64,000 nt of DNA from Tomocerus qinae (lineage: Eukaryota > Arthropoda > Collembola > Entomobryomorpha > Tomoceridae), in assembly GCA_020055645.1 (NCBI GenBank), contig CM034550.1:20926880-20990879 (forward strand), given 5' to 3'. The notes beneath the pieces were generated by a model. The model searched no databases, was not told the DNA's origin, and worked only from the letters and a program-made list of their open reading frames with translations. The position numbers and the translations under genes were made by a program. Below are positions 12,001 through 27,058 of this stretch, one piece after another (the first letter of the stretch is position 1; the number at the start of each line of letters is the position of its first letter).

Positions 12001-15000
12001 GTCAAGCGTCAGCTGCTTCTTAAATGTGTTCCTCATACTATACTTCACAGATAATATCATGTACGTAATATACAATAGTATTAGATTACACGATCATGGC
12101 ATATGCATAAAATAAATATGCATTGTGATTGGTACCCCAAGTTAGTAGAGAAGAGAGTTAAGGAATAGTTTGTAGATAATATTAGTGCAACATATACATA
12201 CTTGTACATAAGTACACTGTCAAAATGTCGTGAATGCAGTATGACAAGTTCTCCTATCTTTTATGCAAGTAGCAGTATAGGCTTAGTCTGAGCAGAAAGT
12301 GCAGCTAAGAGTCAACAGCCAATAATCATAAACGGTAGTGTACAGAAGTCATGTCAGATTTTATGGAGAGCGATTTAGGATAATAACGTTAACGTGTCAA
12401 ATGTCAAGCTTGACAAGGGTATCCAACTATTCTCCTATACAGATACAATCTTTATATAAAGCTTTAGATTTAGAGCAACCTTTAAAATATTACTACTATA
12501 AGACATTGGAAGATATTTCCGTTTCTACCATAACCGCATCCTAAAATTCCCGAGTGGAACATGCACATCTAAAAATCTTACCAGCAGTAAGGAAATTTCA
12601 AATATTATTATTTTATCCTAGTAACTAGATTTTTCTTATGGACAGATATAAACTGCCGGAAGCAGATTAGAAAGAAGGTTTGTCCATTAGCATCCACGGA
12701 ACTTCAAACCTCATTATTTAGTAAATAATATCATAATTAGGTATAACATGCATGCTATCTATCTGACAAAGGCTGTTCAATGAATAGTATCTATTTAGAA
12801 CAAAACAGATGATTCAGCTGTATGGATAGTGAGAGGTACTTATTTAAACAACAGTAAACAAAAAGGTCATAATATAGTTTCCGAAAGAGATTTTACTTGA
12901 CAACTTACACTAGTACATGGTTATTGCATTCGTTTAGTATTTAAAATTACCTACATTAAGAGTTCTCATATTACAGCCAAGCGATGCACATTTACACATT
13001 ACGCGTACGATTAAAGATTAAAGTTACACTAAACCGAACGAGAGCCGAAAAGCAACGTCTTGAAGTTGCTGAGGGAGGACGGGATGTGGATTTCAAAACA
13101 CCGAAATGCCAGTGATGAGTGCCAAACAAGTGTTTTCCTTAGCAGTCTCCTTCAATTTGTCACCGTCCATATTTCTCAGCTTGCCACAAGTCACAACTCT
13201 CAAAACACTTTTGGTTTTATGAACACTCAGCATATGAGCTTCACACCAGAGTAATGTTAGCTTTCCTATCCCTTACAGAATTCAATCTTTTACAACTAGT
13301 TTAGGATTAGAAGATTAGAAGATACACCCGGGCATGCTTATACTCTTCTAGTTTTAATTTCCATTGAAAAAATTCATTCTGTTCTGTTAACACATGGGAT
13401 TTTCGATAAGATGCTCATTTTCCGTCTCTTCTTTCATTCGAGACGTCAAACAGCTTTTCCTCGCTTATATGTGTTCTTTGCGTAGGTATCCAATGAGATA
13501 TCCTGTATCGCACTCTATAGTAAAAATACATATCGGTATCTGCTCTCTTGCAGTTCCCGAGAAGCAGTCGTAAAGTCCACTGTATGCAAGGCTTAGACAT
13601 ATTTCTATCAACTTCTTGTTAGTTTCCCTTTAACTCGATTTAACAGAGAACTGTACAAGTGAATGCTTTTTGTCGCCTTGAAACTATGTAAGTATTCCAT
13701 GTGTCTTGTCCACATTCTGGTTCGTGAGTTATGCATAATTTCGTTGGCTGCACTTGATAGTGTGAAGTGAAGAGTTAGTTGTCTTCTTGATCAAATCCTG
13801 TCACTCTGCTATGCATTTCATTAACATCTGTAGTACAAATAGAACATAATATACATTACTATATGCTATACATATATGTCTCTTACCCCTAGAAAACATA
13901 ACCAATCTTTCAAGACCAATGAATGAATAACAAACCACAGAAATCTTTGCATCTTCTGGAATCTTCCTATTTAGTACTTCCATTCTCAATTTTTCGAAGA
14001 ATTTACCCCGAACATTCTTCATTTACAACGCTTATCTACTTAATTACAGTTGCGAGAATTCACAATAACTAAAGCACTTAAAATTCCACAGGTCTAAGGT
14101 CTGTTTTTAGCACATGTAGTTGTAGACAAAACAAATACGCGTGCAAATGTTCTTTTAATCTACACTGATGAGAACTGAGAAACACATACTACCTAATTTT
14201 GTTTAGTCTAATTAATTATAGGAGTTCTCCTTAAGATTCTTGACGCTGTAAAGCATTGGGCATTGGTACGCTTTCTTGTAACAGTTTAAAGGTACTTGGT
14301 AAATGGCAAACTTGGTAAACCACAACGAATGCAAAAATTGAATATTAACATTTTGACTCTGATTTCGAAACCATCTTTGTTAAACCAATTGAATGATTCC
14401 CGTTGTTTCAAATGGGTTGAAGTAAGGTAGTGGTTAGCAGTGGTAAGAAACTTGAGTATGGATTATTTTGCGTGGTATCGACTAATACCCTGTCTGAAAT
14501 ACCCTTTTCTTCGATGCTAAGGTTGTATATCATGGCTAGCCGAAAAGATGGTTAACCCTACAGAAATGTGTACCGAGGAGTTGGTAATGGGTCCGTTTTT
14601 GTGGCCTGCACCCGTCTTATGTATAGTATGTTATCCACATCTTATAACAGAACAGAAGGCAGCAGCAGTTGCACAAATACCTATCAATGTTATTATTTTA
14701 ATTAGCTTAGGTCCTCCGAAAGCGGACCCAGGTATGCCTGTGTATTTCATGGCGCGATTTTTAAAATATGCAACCACTGTCTTACTTCAACCTCAAATGG
14801 GTTATTTTTTGTTTAAAATATGCATATAATACAAGATAATGCATACTTTCTTACTTAACTAACATATTTAACAAACGTTTGTGCATAAATAATATCTTGT
14901 AGTATATCACACGTGTATTTGTTCTGTATTGCTATAATCAATATTATAATATGGAGAGATGAGCAATGCCTGGTGCTATATTACTTGGTGGAGTTGGACG

Positions 15001-18000
15001 TAGGAGAGTCGGAAGTGGAAAGACGAAGAGTACAATAGGATTCAACTTGAGTTAAAGCTGCGGTGAGCCAAGGTGAGCTAACCTAATGACCACCTGTGTG
15101 GTTGGAGGCGATAAATTAGAGAAAAGTTGATATAGGAGCTGCACACTGACACGACAACAGCTACACTCTCTCGCCCTGCACTCAACTCCCTTAACTTCAG
15201 TCCTCTGCTCTGGCACGTCAGCAATTACCATGGCTCTTTTGTTGTCTTTTAAGGCTCCCCTCCATAAGATGCCCTTTATGCAATCCTAAGCGCTATTAAA
15301 TTCACTATAATATGTAATCTAACAATGAGAACTCACATAACACAAGTTACGCATTGCTACACATGGGAAGACCTTTATGTTTGCACTGTTGCTCAAAGCT
15401 CAACCTTTGGTGTGGTCCTCTCTACTCTTAAATCCAATACATCATTCACTCTAATATGCATTCCTGACTTATTAGGACCATTAAGAAATTATTAACCTAA
15501 AATACACTACAATACTTCAGAAGATTCATATTTTCAACTGTAAAGCCTCGTTAATAGAACGAAGTGTCACCAGTTATCAAGAATTTTTAACTTTCGAGGG
15601 TTTCACTACTTTTTTTGCCAGAATTTCAAGAAGGGTGGCATAAAGATATGCTAATTATGGATGATATACTAGAAGAAATATAAAAAATGCACCATATTTC
15701 TGAAAATCATCCGTGAAAATTAATCAAAGAGATGACTAAAGACCTTAAGTGTAACTGTCACAAGGTTTGCCAACATTTAGACAAGTTTCGTTCGAAAATT
15801 GATTTATGGTGTTAAGGATGACGACCATGACCAAAGTTTACATTCGTCCATCTGAAAGCATTCTTAGTAGTTACAATGCCTTTTCTGTTCTGTTTTGTTC
15901 GTTCTTTGTGGACACCCACTATTCACTGTGTTTGTCGTTCCTAACTTAAATATTGTATTTTAAATTCTCTGTAGTGAGGTTAGGTCAAGACACAATCTTA
16001 TTTATATGTCTTTGAGTATGTACAAAGGAAATGCACATAATATTCTGAGCAAAGTCAAATTTACATCTTTTTTCTGTCAAACAAGCTTCCTATGACTGAG
16101 TATTTGTCCATCCTACAAAAAACGACACAAACGCAGCAACCAAATGAAAATAAAGAACACCCATTTACCTATATAACTTAGCATAGAAAAGAGCAACAGA
16201 GGTATAGGTAGCTGTGAATGAAGGAAATTCAATTATGTAACATTTAGGACATTTCCAAGAGAGCACCCTTTGCAATCCTCTGGTAAACAGCAAGAGATTC
16301 CTTTATTTTTCACCTAGTGATCCTATGCATTTCTAAACGTGAACAACAATGCAACAATCACCTAAACTGAGGCAAAGAACGTCGGAAGGTTAAGATAATC
16401 TCCTGACGTTGCACTTTCATTTTTTCTTAACCTGACTTTTATTTTACTATTTCCTTTCTCGTTTGATTTTGTTGTGACCACAAAGAAAAGTTGGAAAGCT
16501 CCTTACGGGTTTCTTTGTACCAGCTTACGTCAGCCTTCCGCCAAAGATTCACCTTGAAATTCGATTCCATTGACTTAAGTTATTCTCCAAATAAATGCTA
16601 TATACCACCTACAATTGAAAACAAGAAAGTATTTGATTTGGGACCGAAAAAAGAAAAAAACGCATCTGAACAAATCATTTTAGAGATTCAAAATGTAGAT
16701 ATGTCGGACCGGTATCAAATGTCCATAGACTAGGCTACGTTTCTTAATAAGGTAGGATGCAACAATGTAACCAAATTCCCATTAAAATCAAAAACTAGCT
16801 TTCTAACACATTTTAATCTACTGATCATTAAAAATTACATAAATATTCCACATAAAAGGTCGAAGGTAGTAATAAATAATCTCGATGCGACCATCATATT
16901 TGTACACAATTTTTCCCTTGACATTAATAACCCTAATCAAAAAATACTAGGACTTCTCTACCGTGCTTTACCAGTAAAAAGTGAAAAGATGCGGCAGTGG
17001 TTGTAATTGTAATAGGGGAATGGAAGCAGGGACAACGGGAAAGTAAGTAAATATGAAGTACCTATCATAGTACTAAACTATAAATGCATAATGGCATCAC
17101 AAATCACAATACTTTGTATTACTAGTGCACGGCCATTTAATAGCTTTCTGTAGATCTGCACCAAGCTGCATAGAAAACCTAAAGAGTGGATTTTATTGCA
17201 TTTAGGGCAATAAATTCATGCCTTTCTTTTCACTGCCACTTAAGTAACTAAATTGTTGGTTATGCTGAGTGAATTAGTGATTTTTATGCTTCTCATTTGT
17301 ACAAGTATGCACAATATTTCATGTATTATAATGTAAGGTTGTTCTGAATGCACGATCTTGATCATGAAAGGTAAAAATGGTACCAGCTAAGTTATAAGGA
17401 CAAAAAACATATGATAAGTATCTATTAACGAATATTTTTATTATTCCAGACTCCGGAACCTAATGCAGATTGTGTAACCGAAAATTATATTACGCTATTA
17501 GCATTATCACAGGTAATAGTTAAAATATTTATACTCTTTCGACTTTACGCTTTACGTTGCAAAGCAGTACGAAAGAGTTAAGAGGCTCAGGTCCAAAAAC
17601 TGTCTCCGGAGGAGCAAATTCTGTCTCCACCAGGCTTATATATTTTCACACTACAATCTGCAGCGCCACAGCATAGAGTTACAAAACGACAAGGGAAACT
17701 GCCTCGTCAAAGAGACGGATAGTTAGACACTGCGGCGGGGAAGCCTACAAACATTCGGCTAAGTGTTTTATTGTTTTTCCCAAAAATAAGGTACCTTGCT
17801 TTGCGGTTAGTTTTAAATAGCAGTCAGTGAACCCCTAGACTACACAGGTAACTGGTTGCAGTTGACATTCTGTATTTGGAAAAGAAATTTTTTCGGCTTA
17901 GACCTTTTGATCAATTAAAAGTGGTAATTTTTAGGAAGTTGCACTAAGAAGAAAACTAAAGCAATAATTGATCTTCATGCCATGATTTTTCTCAAGTTCT

Positions 18001-19409
18001 GGCAGACAAGAAACGTCGGTAAGTAACTCTGTTCTTAATAATGTATCCTAATTGTTAATGTAAATGATATGCGAGTGTCCGACTTGCTGTCTTAGTGTAG
18101 TGGAGTATCCCACGTGTATTTTGGTATCAGTACTCTCCATCTATGTAGTAGTTAAAATAAGTGAGCACATAATAATAAGGAAAGATTGTGACGGAGATAA
18201 AGATTTTCACAATCCCCTAGCTCCCTTGACTTAATTTAGCCATTAGTTTTGGTGTATGTGGTGTAAGACGAGCCTTTGTCTCGTCTGTTCTCATTTATTT
18301 CACTAATTTGTCCCATTTGTTACTAAGAATTTGTGTCGAAGAAGGAAGTCAAGCTAACGACACGTTTCTAATTTTCCCTTTGTGTTACAGATTTTCCTGA
18401 TTTTTGACTTTTGGTGTGGCGACTGGTTCTGATTTGACTTTAACCAGAACCGTATGATATTTCAATAACTACGGAAATGCAACTCTTAATGATCTGTTCT
18501 CACTTAGTGCTTTTCCGTGTTTGCCAGCCACTTTTATGAATGGAGAAAACGAAATTGTTTCATAATTCCACATTTTCTACTATGAATGGAAATCCCCGAA
18601 AAATAAACAAAATCCTGTAAAATGGAGTGAAATATTCTGGGTTGTATTTCCTTGTACTGAAAAAGTCTGAAAAATTGAATGTCTTATCCGCATATAATTT
18701 AAACCCACACAATTAGGAATCTTGAGAGAAAAGTCTATTAGACATGTAATAGAATGGTTAAGGATTCTTCTGTCTATGAAAATAAATGTGAAACAAACTA
18801 AAAGCTGAATAAGTATTTATAGAAATCCCAAAAGTTAATACTAATAACCGAAACAGAAAGAAATGATGAGACGTTGATGAGCCAAGGGGTTAACTTTGTT
18901 TAAAGTTTCATCCCAATCCACATACTTGTGATGAGTTAAGTCGCTGAAAGTTTATTTCATCTTGAGATTTTGTTTGGTTTTCAGACTCTCATCATCCTTT
19001 AGACTACATGATGAAAGATACACATGCAATATATTATTATTACACAGTTACATAGAGATTCGTTTTCATTCATTTGCCAGCTCTTGTCAGTTTGGAAGGC
19101 TGAAGAACACTAATGAGTTTTTAATGAGTGCCTGCAAAAATCATTTTAAATCCCTTCTTGTACTCTTTCCACTTTCTCATGTAGTTTATTTTTAACAAGG
19201 CCCTGGGAGATTCAAATGAAACAGAAAGCATACAGAAGAAAAAGTGTGAGGATGAAATGTCGGTCTTAGAATGGAAGTTGGGAATGGAAGTCTTATTATT
19301 AATTTAGTGTTGTACTTATTGTCATAATATACACAGGATTAAAACATTTTTCACTAGAAGACAAGCTATGTAGTACTTAGACAGAATGTAAAAACTTTTT
19401 ATACGCATC

Positions 19410-19715
19410 ATTTTTCACCTACGAAATTCGAATCTGTTTTTACTCAAGAAGTAGAATTTTAGGATTTTTCGTAATATAAATACATTGGCACTTATCCTAA
19501 AGTTAATTAAATAAGAATTATAATAATTTCATTTCATTATACCTTAAGTTCGTATGTTCACATTTCTCACTTACGAAAGTCGAATCTGTTTTTATTAAAT
19601 AAGTTGAATTTTAAACTTTCTGTAATATAAATGCATTGGCACTTATCTTAAATTTAATGAAATAAGAAATATAATTATTATTCTATTTCATTCTACAGTA
19701 AGTTCGTATGTCCAC
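19410..19715. repeat. Diverged tandem duplication (unit about 152 bases)
   Basis: Copy 1 runs from 19410 to 19561 and copy 2 from 19562 to about 19715. Both follow the same order of landmarks: TTTCACCTACGAAA / TTCTCACTTACGAAA, then CGAATCTGTTTTTA, GTAATATAAA, CATTGGCACTTATC, and finally AAGTTCGTATGT. By eye the copies are roughly 85 percent alike with small indels, so the duplication is not recent. No open frame is shared. Confidence 0.75.
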
Positions 19716-22129
19716 AGAAGTCCTATTTGGTACTATTGTTGTTAACGAATGAAGAAGGAAACTCAATTGAAAAATTCACCAGAGACGATGGCTTAATAAA
19801 TAATTCACAACTGAATCAGTCTTCTTGAGTAGAAAATCAAACTCAGCAAGGATTGTTATTGTTAAGCCTTTCCTTTGATTTCTCTTAGCCATATAGCTGA
19901 TTTTAACATGTCCTTCAGCAAGATAACTCAAAGGTTGAAATCAAGTAATCTTAAACTACAATGACTGAAAACCAAATGCAAAAATAGGGTGACTATATGA
20001 AATGAAATTATTTTCCGACAAAAGGTACAATGGAAATATATAAGACCACATGGTTTATGTAGTTTGTAGTTCATAGCAAGAATCGGCTAGGCTTTTGTGT
20101 CCAGAATTCTATTTAGCATTAGCCATAAGAAAATTATTAAATCTGAACGTAGAAAATAGCAATAAATAGCAGATGGTTTATGAATTTGTAATTACTGAAC
20201 TAACATTACCGTTTGCCATAGTTTGATAATCTGATTAATAAATGATTGTAATACTGTAGTGGTATATTGCATCCGGGAAAATGGCGTTGTAGGCTTTTTT
20301 ACATTGTACATAAAAATAAATTCTACGAAACTATCACATGAAATATTTGACTAAGGCACATGAATCAAAAGGAGGGTGGCCGCCCAAGTAGTATTCGCCT
20401 TAAAAATGGATAGTGTGATAGTAGTTAGTCCTTTACGAGTTCTAATGTGACACTGAGAATGACAATAATGAGAAGGACACCCAAAGTAACCGAACATAAG
20501 TAGAAAACTGTCTGTCCATAATTTTTCTACCTACGACAACGAAATTTGGACTCCTAGTGAGTGAACACCGTCTTTTCTGCTTGTGGTCTTCTCTGATCTG
20601 TTCTTCTGTTTGACTCTGTATCTATAAGCTGTTTTCTGAAATGGACTGAAGTATTTTTTGGTAGACTGGATTTAACTTTTGGTAGGTGGGTTATACATAT
20701 TTTTATGAAGACAGGAGTTGGCACTCATATTATCACAGCTACTTAAATAGACACGGCCCACCTGCAATAAAATAAAACGTTAATACATCATATGAATAAG
20801 GAGGATATCAAATCATTTACATTTGGTACTCATAGCTAACTAAAAAGATGAATGAATCGTATAACTATACTAGATACAGTCAGATAAGACACCATAGCGT
20901 GAGAACATAAACCGTATCACACTAAAGCGTTTGAAATATTCAAGAATTCCATTTTAAAGGAATACGAAGAATTTCCCAAGGAGATCAAAAGAATCTTCTC
21001 ATTGTAATATTACTTAGAGTCAATGGAAGGCTATAAGCTATTAAGAAAAGGGAACTGTATCAATAGAGTGTCATCGTTTCATCAATTGATTTCTGACAAA
21101 GAACTAAGTCAATTGTCAAGCTACTGAATTTCTTACACATTTCTTGTGATATTATTTGGTATTCATTAGAAGTTGGGAACATCCAACATTTAATAGTATT
21201 TACAGAACAGATAGTGATTCACAAAAGGACAAATGCTAATAGGAGATAGAGTCCATGTTTCCTTTCATTGTACCTGTGTATGTATTTAACACTTCGGTGT
21301 GAGATGTTCAGGAGTTCAAAATCTTTGAATTGGTAATGAAAGGGAAATAAAAAGGACAAAGAAGTAAAATATATAAAAAGTACATAGTGAAGCATGCAGA
21401 CATCCTGCTCTCTCCTTTCCGGAACGACATTGAAAAGAGTGTGAATGAAATGGGAGAGGTTCAACTTTATATTAAGCACTTGGTTAGCTCCTAGTGTCTA
21501 GTTAGTTAAGAATAGGAGTTTCAGGGAGGGCCTCGTTCTGTTGACACTAGCGACTTGACTTTACCACATTAAAGAGACTATGGGTGACTGTTCAGACCTT
21601 GCCGAATGGTCTCTCTCCTGTAGATCCTCTGGTTGGTTGCCAAAACTCAATGCCCAGCAGGGAAGTCTGTTCACTTCTGTTCTCTTGTTGTCAATAATGG
21701 TGGGAATCCTATTGTTATCAACCCTGTTATACTTATCAATGTACTCCGCTACTATCTATCTCCCTATATTTAAGTACAAAGCTGTCCGCTTGGGATTTAC
21801 TTCATTTTTACCAAGTACACACCATAATGGACACCATTGCAACTAAATCCCATGAAAGAATGTCCCTCCGAGACACAAAATAAAATCACTGGAGTCGCAT
21901 ATAATATTGACAATGAAATTACTTGGTTTTGTATTCAACTATAAGCAGTATCTACTAGGGCGTTAAGGATATTGGAATACATTCGATTTTTCTCAAAATT
22001 CCTGTTATGCAATGTAGTCAATGCAATTCGGAGTCATTTCCATTTCTGTTCAGAGGCGAGGATGAGATTCGATGACCATTGTCTCTTTTGGTTACGGTGT
22101 GACGTCCTATTGTCTCCTTAATTCTAATA

Positions 22130-22144
22130 GCGGGCGGGCGGGCG
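22130..22144. repeat. GCGG microsatellite
   Basis: GCGGGCGGGCGGGCG, a short GGGC-type tandem repeat that stands out in otherwise AT-rich DNA. There are only three GGG runs on this strand, one fewer than a canonical G-quadruplex. Confidence 0.8.
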
Positions 22145-25100
22145 ACTTACTCTTTGCCATTTTCATTTAGTGTTGCTCAGTACAACGTCCTTACTCCACA
22201 CCAAAACTAAATCCTAACTAAACCTTTTGTCCTAATGTCATTTCGGTGTTGAATTAATGGTTTTAGCTGGTCGCATCCTTCCTATTCTTTTCATATTAGT
22301 ACGATTTTAGCGTAATGGACTACCGGTGTGATCGGAAATGTGGCTAATTTTCTTAGCTACTATTATTTGGGTGCGTAAATACATTTCTCCCTGCATCCAA
22401 TGTTAAATTGCCTCCAATTTGGAATAAATGTATTTTGCGTGGGAAAGTAGCATACAACTCCATGAAAAATTAATACAATCATCCCTAGCCTGTCCTAGCA
22501 TATGAACAATGTGACAGTGTAGCAAAGTTATAATTTCCTTATCTAAATCTATGATAATTGCAGAATTAAAATTCGTTTTTACTCGGAGAGATGGAACCTG
22601 CATTGTTTTAATATTGAATTTGTCTGATTGAATAAATTCAAAAATGGCATTAAGGCAAAATTGCCAAATGATACTCCTGAAATTGTTTCAAATAGTAAAT
22701 CCTACAAGGTTTAAGTGGACCTGTCATTTTAAAGTGATCGTTAATTTCACAATGTAATAGTAATTTATTCCGTTTTCATTGAAGATTGTGTACATTATGA
22801 AATGCCTTGTGAAAATGAATGTAATTCCTAGTTTACAAGTCCATTTGATTTTAATCAAGTGAGCTGAGGATAAATTATGTAGTTAGAGCAAGTAGGTAGT
22901 TGAAAGGAGAAATGGAGAGAAATCCTTTGGGACTTAGGGTAACTTTTGGCAGTTTTTTTTAATGGTACGGTGTACAGTAGATCACACAGCGTACCGCATG
23001 TTGTTAATTGTAAGAAAAATCTTATATTCTTACGTGTATAGGAAAAGGACAGCATTTGTGAGATGGATAATAGATAGAAGAGTCTAGATGATGTTAAAAT
23101 TCACAGGAGCAAAGAAGAGGAAAGAGTTTCAACGCGTCCATATATACGTGGGGCTGAGAAAATATGTGTCTGCTTTGTAGGACGGAGGTTGTTTAGCTTA
23201 GGAAAGTAAAAACACGTCTGTAAGTAGAAGTAGATGTAGAAATCTTGACTTGGAATTACTCAGGTTGAGTCCGAGAGTCAAATGATTTGGCATGCTTCTC
23301 AGCACACCGTCATCACGGTTATTTAAGAGATGCTCGTCTCTCAACTCACTTCGTCTCCCTCTCTCTCTGGCTTCACACAGAGGCTTTGCAAATAAATTCG
23401 ATTCTCACTCCACGCACTACAACGCTGCAGAAGAATAATCGTCTCTTATGTGGTTTGATATCATACTAGTTACTCTATCTCAACTTGCTCCAATCCCACG
23501 TGTACTCTACCCTAAGACAAATACACAAAATAACATTCCTCCTTAGCCAATTGCTTTTCATTGGATTTTATGCCTATACCTTAACCATGTGGTTTGTCTT
23601 TAAGGTAACAACACGTATATTAGTAGAGGTACCTAAATGTAAACCGACTCTTTGTTTCGCCCTTGCCCTTAGCTTCGCTAAATAACATATTGCGATTTTT
23701 CTCTCGATTTTCTTGTACTTTCTGTGAATTACGACTTTTCTTTCAGTTTTCCTTCAACTCCTTTACTTGAGAAACGAGACCTTTTTTCAATTTTCCTCCC
23801 CTACCACTTTTCAGACTCTCATCTCATCAATTTTTAATTCCTACTGCATTACCGATACATTTACAGTTCAAGTATCTACCTGACATCACACTATGCTTCT
23901 GAATTTCTTGTTTCTTTATACGCGGCTACAATAAATGTACTATAAATTCCTACTTTACAATTTACAAGCTATATCCATTTCGTATTGTTAAGTAATACAT
24001 ACATAATGTACCTATTGGCCTGTGACACAAAATGATAATAAACTAGAAGTATTGCATTGTTCGTGTAATTTATTGCTATAGAATACCCATAAATGTGTAC
24101 TTGTACTCAGAGTAGCGTTAAATAAATTAAAATACTCTAAATTTGTCATTTCATTGGCAGAAAAAGCCGTAATCAAGTTTAATCAGACACAAAACTACAA
24201 AGACCGGTATATAAAAATAATAGAGTAATTATTAGTAGGACTTCACCAGGATGGACAAATGAACTCAGGCTTTTTAACTGAATCAAGCGATCTATCGGCT
24301 TACATGAAATTCGTGAAAAATCAAACAAATAAATTAAACTAAAACAAAATATACATAGACAGTGTGTCTGAAATTTGCATAATTTATTGACTGAACAAAC
24401 GCACAGATCTATCGAAAGATTTATTCTTCCTATATAAACGTTGCTGCGTGTTGCTAGATATGTAGAAATAGTAGTAGTGTCAGGGATTGGCAATGAAACA
24501 GATCTAAAAAGTTTAGGTTAATATTCTCTGAATCAATTGGTACTTTACATAAAATCTATTGCATTTAAAATGTTGTATTACTCATAGGTAAAATAATGAT
24601 TAGCATCATAGCTTAGATATTCAATGAAGTGCTGTGGTGAGGATATTTTTCTGTTCTTTTCTTTCGTGTCGTGTCATGTCTCATGTCAAACTGTCAGTTT
24701 GGAATGCAGGCCAATTCTGTGCAGTCATAAACATTAAAAAATAAAGATATATTATAATACCTTGCCTCATGTGTATCCACACATTAACGCATATGTTGAT
24801 GTGTATACGTAAGTACCTAATAAGAATATAGGTACTAGTACAAATATGTAGGTAATAATGCTAACAAATACGAAGACACAGATAATGGGGGTGGACTCAT
24901 TAATTTTATGTTCTTTTATTGTTAACTACAAGCAGAATCTTAGCACAAAATTCGTAGGTACCCCCAGGATTTTAAAATTTTGTTTGTTCTACAATTTTAC
25001 TCATTTTATACTAAATTACTATGCTTGAAGAAATGCACCAATGGAAATATATTTATTCCTAACTGACTTGCCTGATTTGGAAAAACGTTAGTAATACTGC

Positions 25101-26591
25101 ATGTTATTTTATTTGTTTCGAGCCATTAAATTTTAAAATTGAAACAAAAACAAATGTTAGAATCTAATTTAATAGATGTGAAAATCTAATATGATTGATG
25201 TGATTGTAATATAAACTTACGTAAGGATTAAAAAACTACGTAATTTTGTTTCTAATTTGAAATTTCTCAAAATTCATAGAGAATTGGATTTGTGAAAGGA
25301 TTTCAGTATAGGTGGCAGGAAGCGTACGAAGGGAAATTATTCGGCAGAGTTGGATGGATGGAACCTGTTTCAGGAATTTTCTTTTGTCTGTGTAGTAGTA
25401 GAATGGTCATAATAGTAGATAGGTACATAACGTGGGTTTAAAGTTGTATTGCGCCTACTATGATTGCAGTTGTTACACTTAGTATACAGCTTAGTAAACA
25501 GTAAATGATTGTGCATCTCTTACACAAGGATATAATATTCAAAATAGTTATAGTAGCCAAACCGCATAGAAGTATGCATTATAGTAATTTCTATGTTAGT
25601 TATGCTATTACACATGAGATAATTTTGGATGTGGGAGAATTGGTTCAAATGCTGGGATCTTTATAGGGACTTGACGTTAAAATTGAAGGATGAGGTTGGA
25701 AAGACTTTCCGTTGAAAAGCGAAGTAAACTAAAATAAAGTGAAGCAAAGGTAGGGATGGTCGAGACATTCATTTACTTTAGTGTCCTGCGTTGGTTGGAT
25801 ATACACACACACAATATATTTCCATTAAGTCACACACTCTCGGGTACCTCGCTACCTTCTACTAAGTGAGTGTTACACAGATAAAAGTAACTAACCAGTT
25901 TAGATATCATGTAACATACCTCCATAAGTACACACTATGACTATATGCTTGATCTATGGCATATACATAGTAGTAACTTATACCATTCCACTACCAACCA
26001 CTTTTGACAGACAAAAACTACCCCACCACTACTACATACATAGATACACAAGAGGGTATTACTTATGTAGTAGTGTGTGTGTGTTAGTTAAGGTATGTGC
26101 ATGTACTCTTTCCACTCCATTATATCATCATCATTGGTAGTACAACTAGCAACTGGATACAGTCACTCTTGTATTACAAGTATCCGAGACTGGCAACGAA
26201 AAGGAGAAGCAGACCGTAATAAAGTGGAGGATGGTAGAATGAAAGAACCCCAAACCAATCCAATCTCTATTTAACGTTTAGCTATCCACAACACGACAAA
26301 CAGCAACCCTATTCCATTTGTATGTATCTACCTATTCTTTTCTACACCACTTTACGTTGCCTTTTAATCTACCTCTCCCTTCACGGTTTAACTTCTTCCC
26401 AGTTCTCACTTAGACTTCCACAAGAAAACAACTCTTGTCATTTTTCATAAAGATTTTATAGTACACACACAGAATACGTTACCAAACCACAATGCGTACT
26501 TGAACTTGAACATTACACAAGAATCTACTTACGCATTTTTCAATTATACCTACTTCCACACAAACCGTCTACCACCAACGCTTACTTGCAG

Positions 26592-27058
26592 AATATAAAG
26601 TCTGCACAAAGTCTACCAGTGCAAACACTAACAAAGTTTTACTCGCCATCAATAAAAACTTTGCACTGCAAACTCTACACCAACTACGCACAAACAAATA
26701 TCAAGATTGTTACAAGTGAAAAGCAAAGTTTAAAAGTGATCTTCTCCATTCTCACGCATCAAAATACTTTGAAAACATGCAACGTCAAATCATCAGAAGA
26801 TAAAGTTAATTCATACACTGCATTCCTTAAAATAACCTGAATTTCTTTCGGTAAGTGAAAACCTTTTGCTTTGTATGTTTCCTATCTGCAATGTACAAAT
26901 TATTATTTTAATGCATCCCTACTTTAATTCAGGAAGCGCCTACATGGATTAATAAAAAGTCTAAATATTATAATTTTAATTTGCATAGGTTGGAAAATGA
27001 GATGAAACAAGAGTGTCAACAGCTTAAATAAGAAAAAGTCGAGAGAATTCAATCAAAA
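26592..27058 (+). other. 5' UTR of the Toll gene with one intron
   Basis: A likely splice acceptor (CTTACTTGCAG) ends at 26591. The following exon runs to a strong donor at 26851 (CG/GTAAGTG), and an acceptor (TTTGCATAG) ends at 26988. The leader then continues to the ATG at 27059, which has AAA immediately before it. Upstream exons probably exist but cannot be placed. An in-leader open frame at 26586-26840 shows no protein features and is treated as untranslated. Confidence 0.5.

Larger units (their letters stand above)
7212..26591. other. Long gene-poor region upstream of the Toll gene
   Basis: About 19 kb without a coding region I can support. All open frames are short, lack recognisable domains and follow AT-rich composition. 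It contains a small hairpin (9026-9062), a 152-base tandem duplication (19410-19715) and a short GC-rich microsatellite (22130-22144), listed separately. Its size and position before a developmentally used receptor make it a candidate for distal regulatory DNA or unrecognised non-coding transcripts, but no specific enhancer signature was read. Confidence 0.4.

Noticed and set aside
14548..14829. 93-codon frame with hydrophobic stretches
   Set aside because: No start context, no splice partner, no recognisable domain; hydrophobicity follows T-rich sequence.
16491..16733. 80-codon frame with a charged C-terminus
   Set aside because: The composition is somewhat protein-like, but I found no flanking exon, and the frame starts without an ATG in good context.
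21580..21846. 88-codon frame with a possible membrane segment
   Set aside because: Single short frame, no signal peptide or family resemblance; expected by chance in 64 kb.
22130..22144. G-quadruplex
   Set aside because: Only three GGG runs are present; four are needed for an intramolecular structure.
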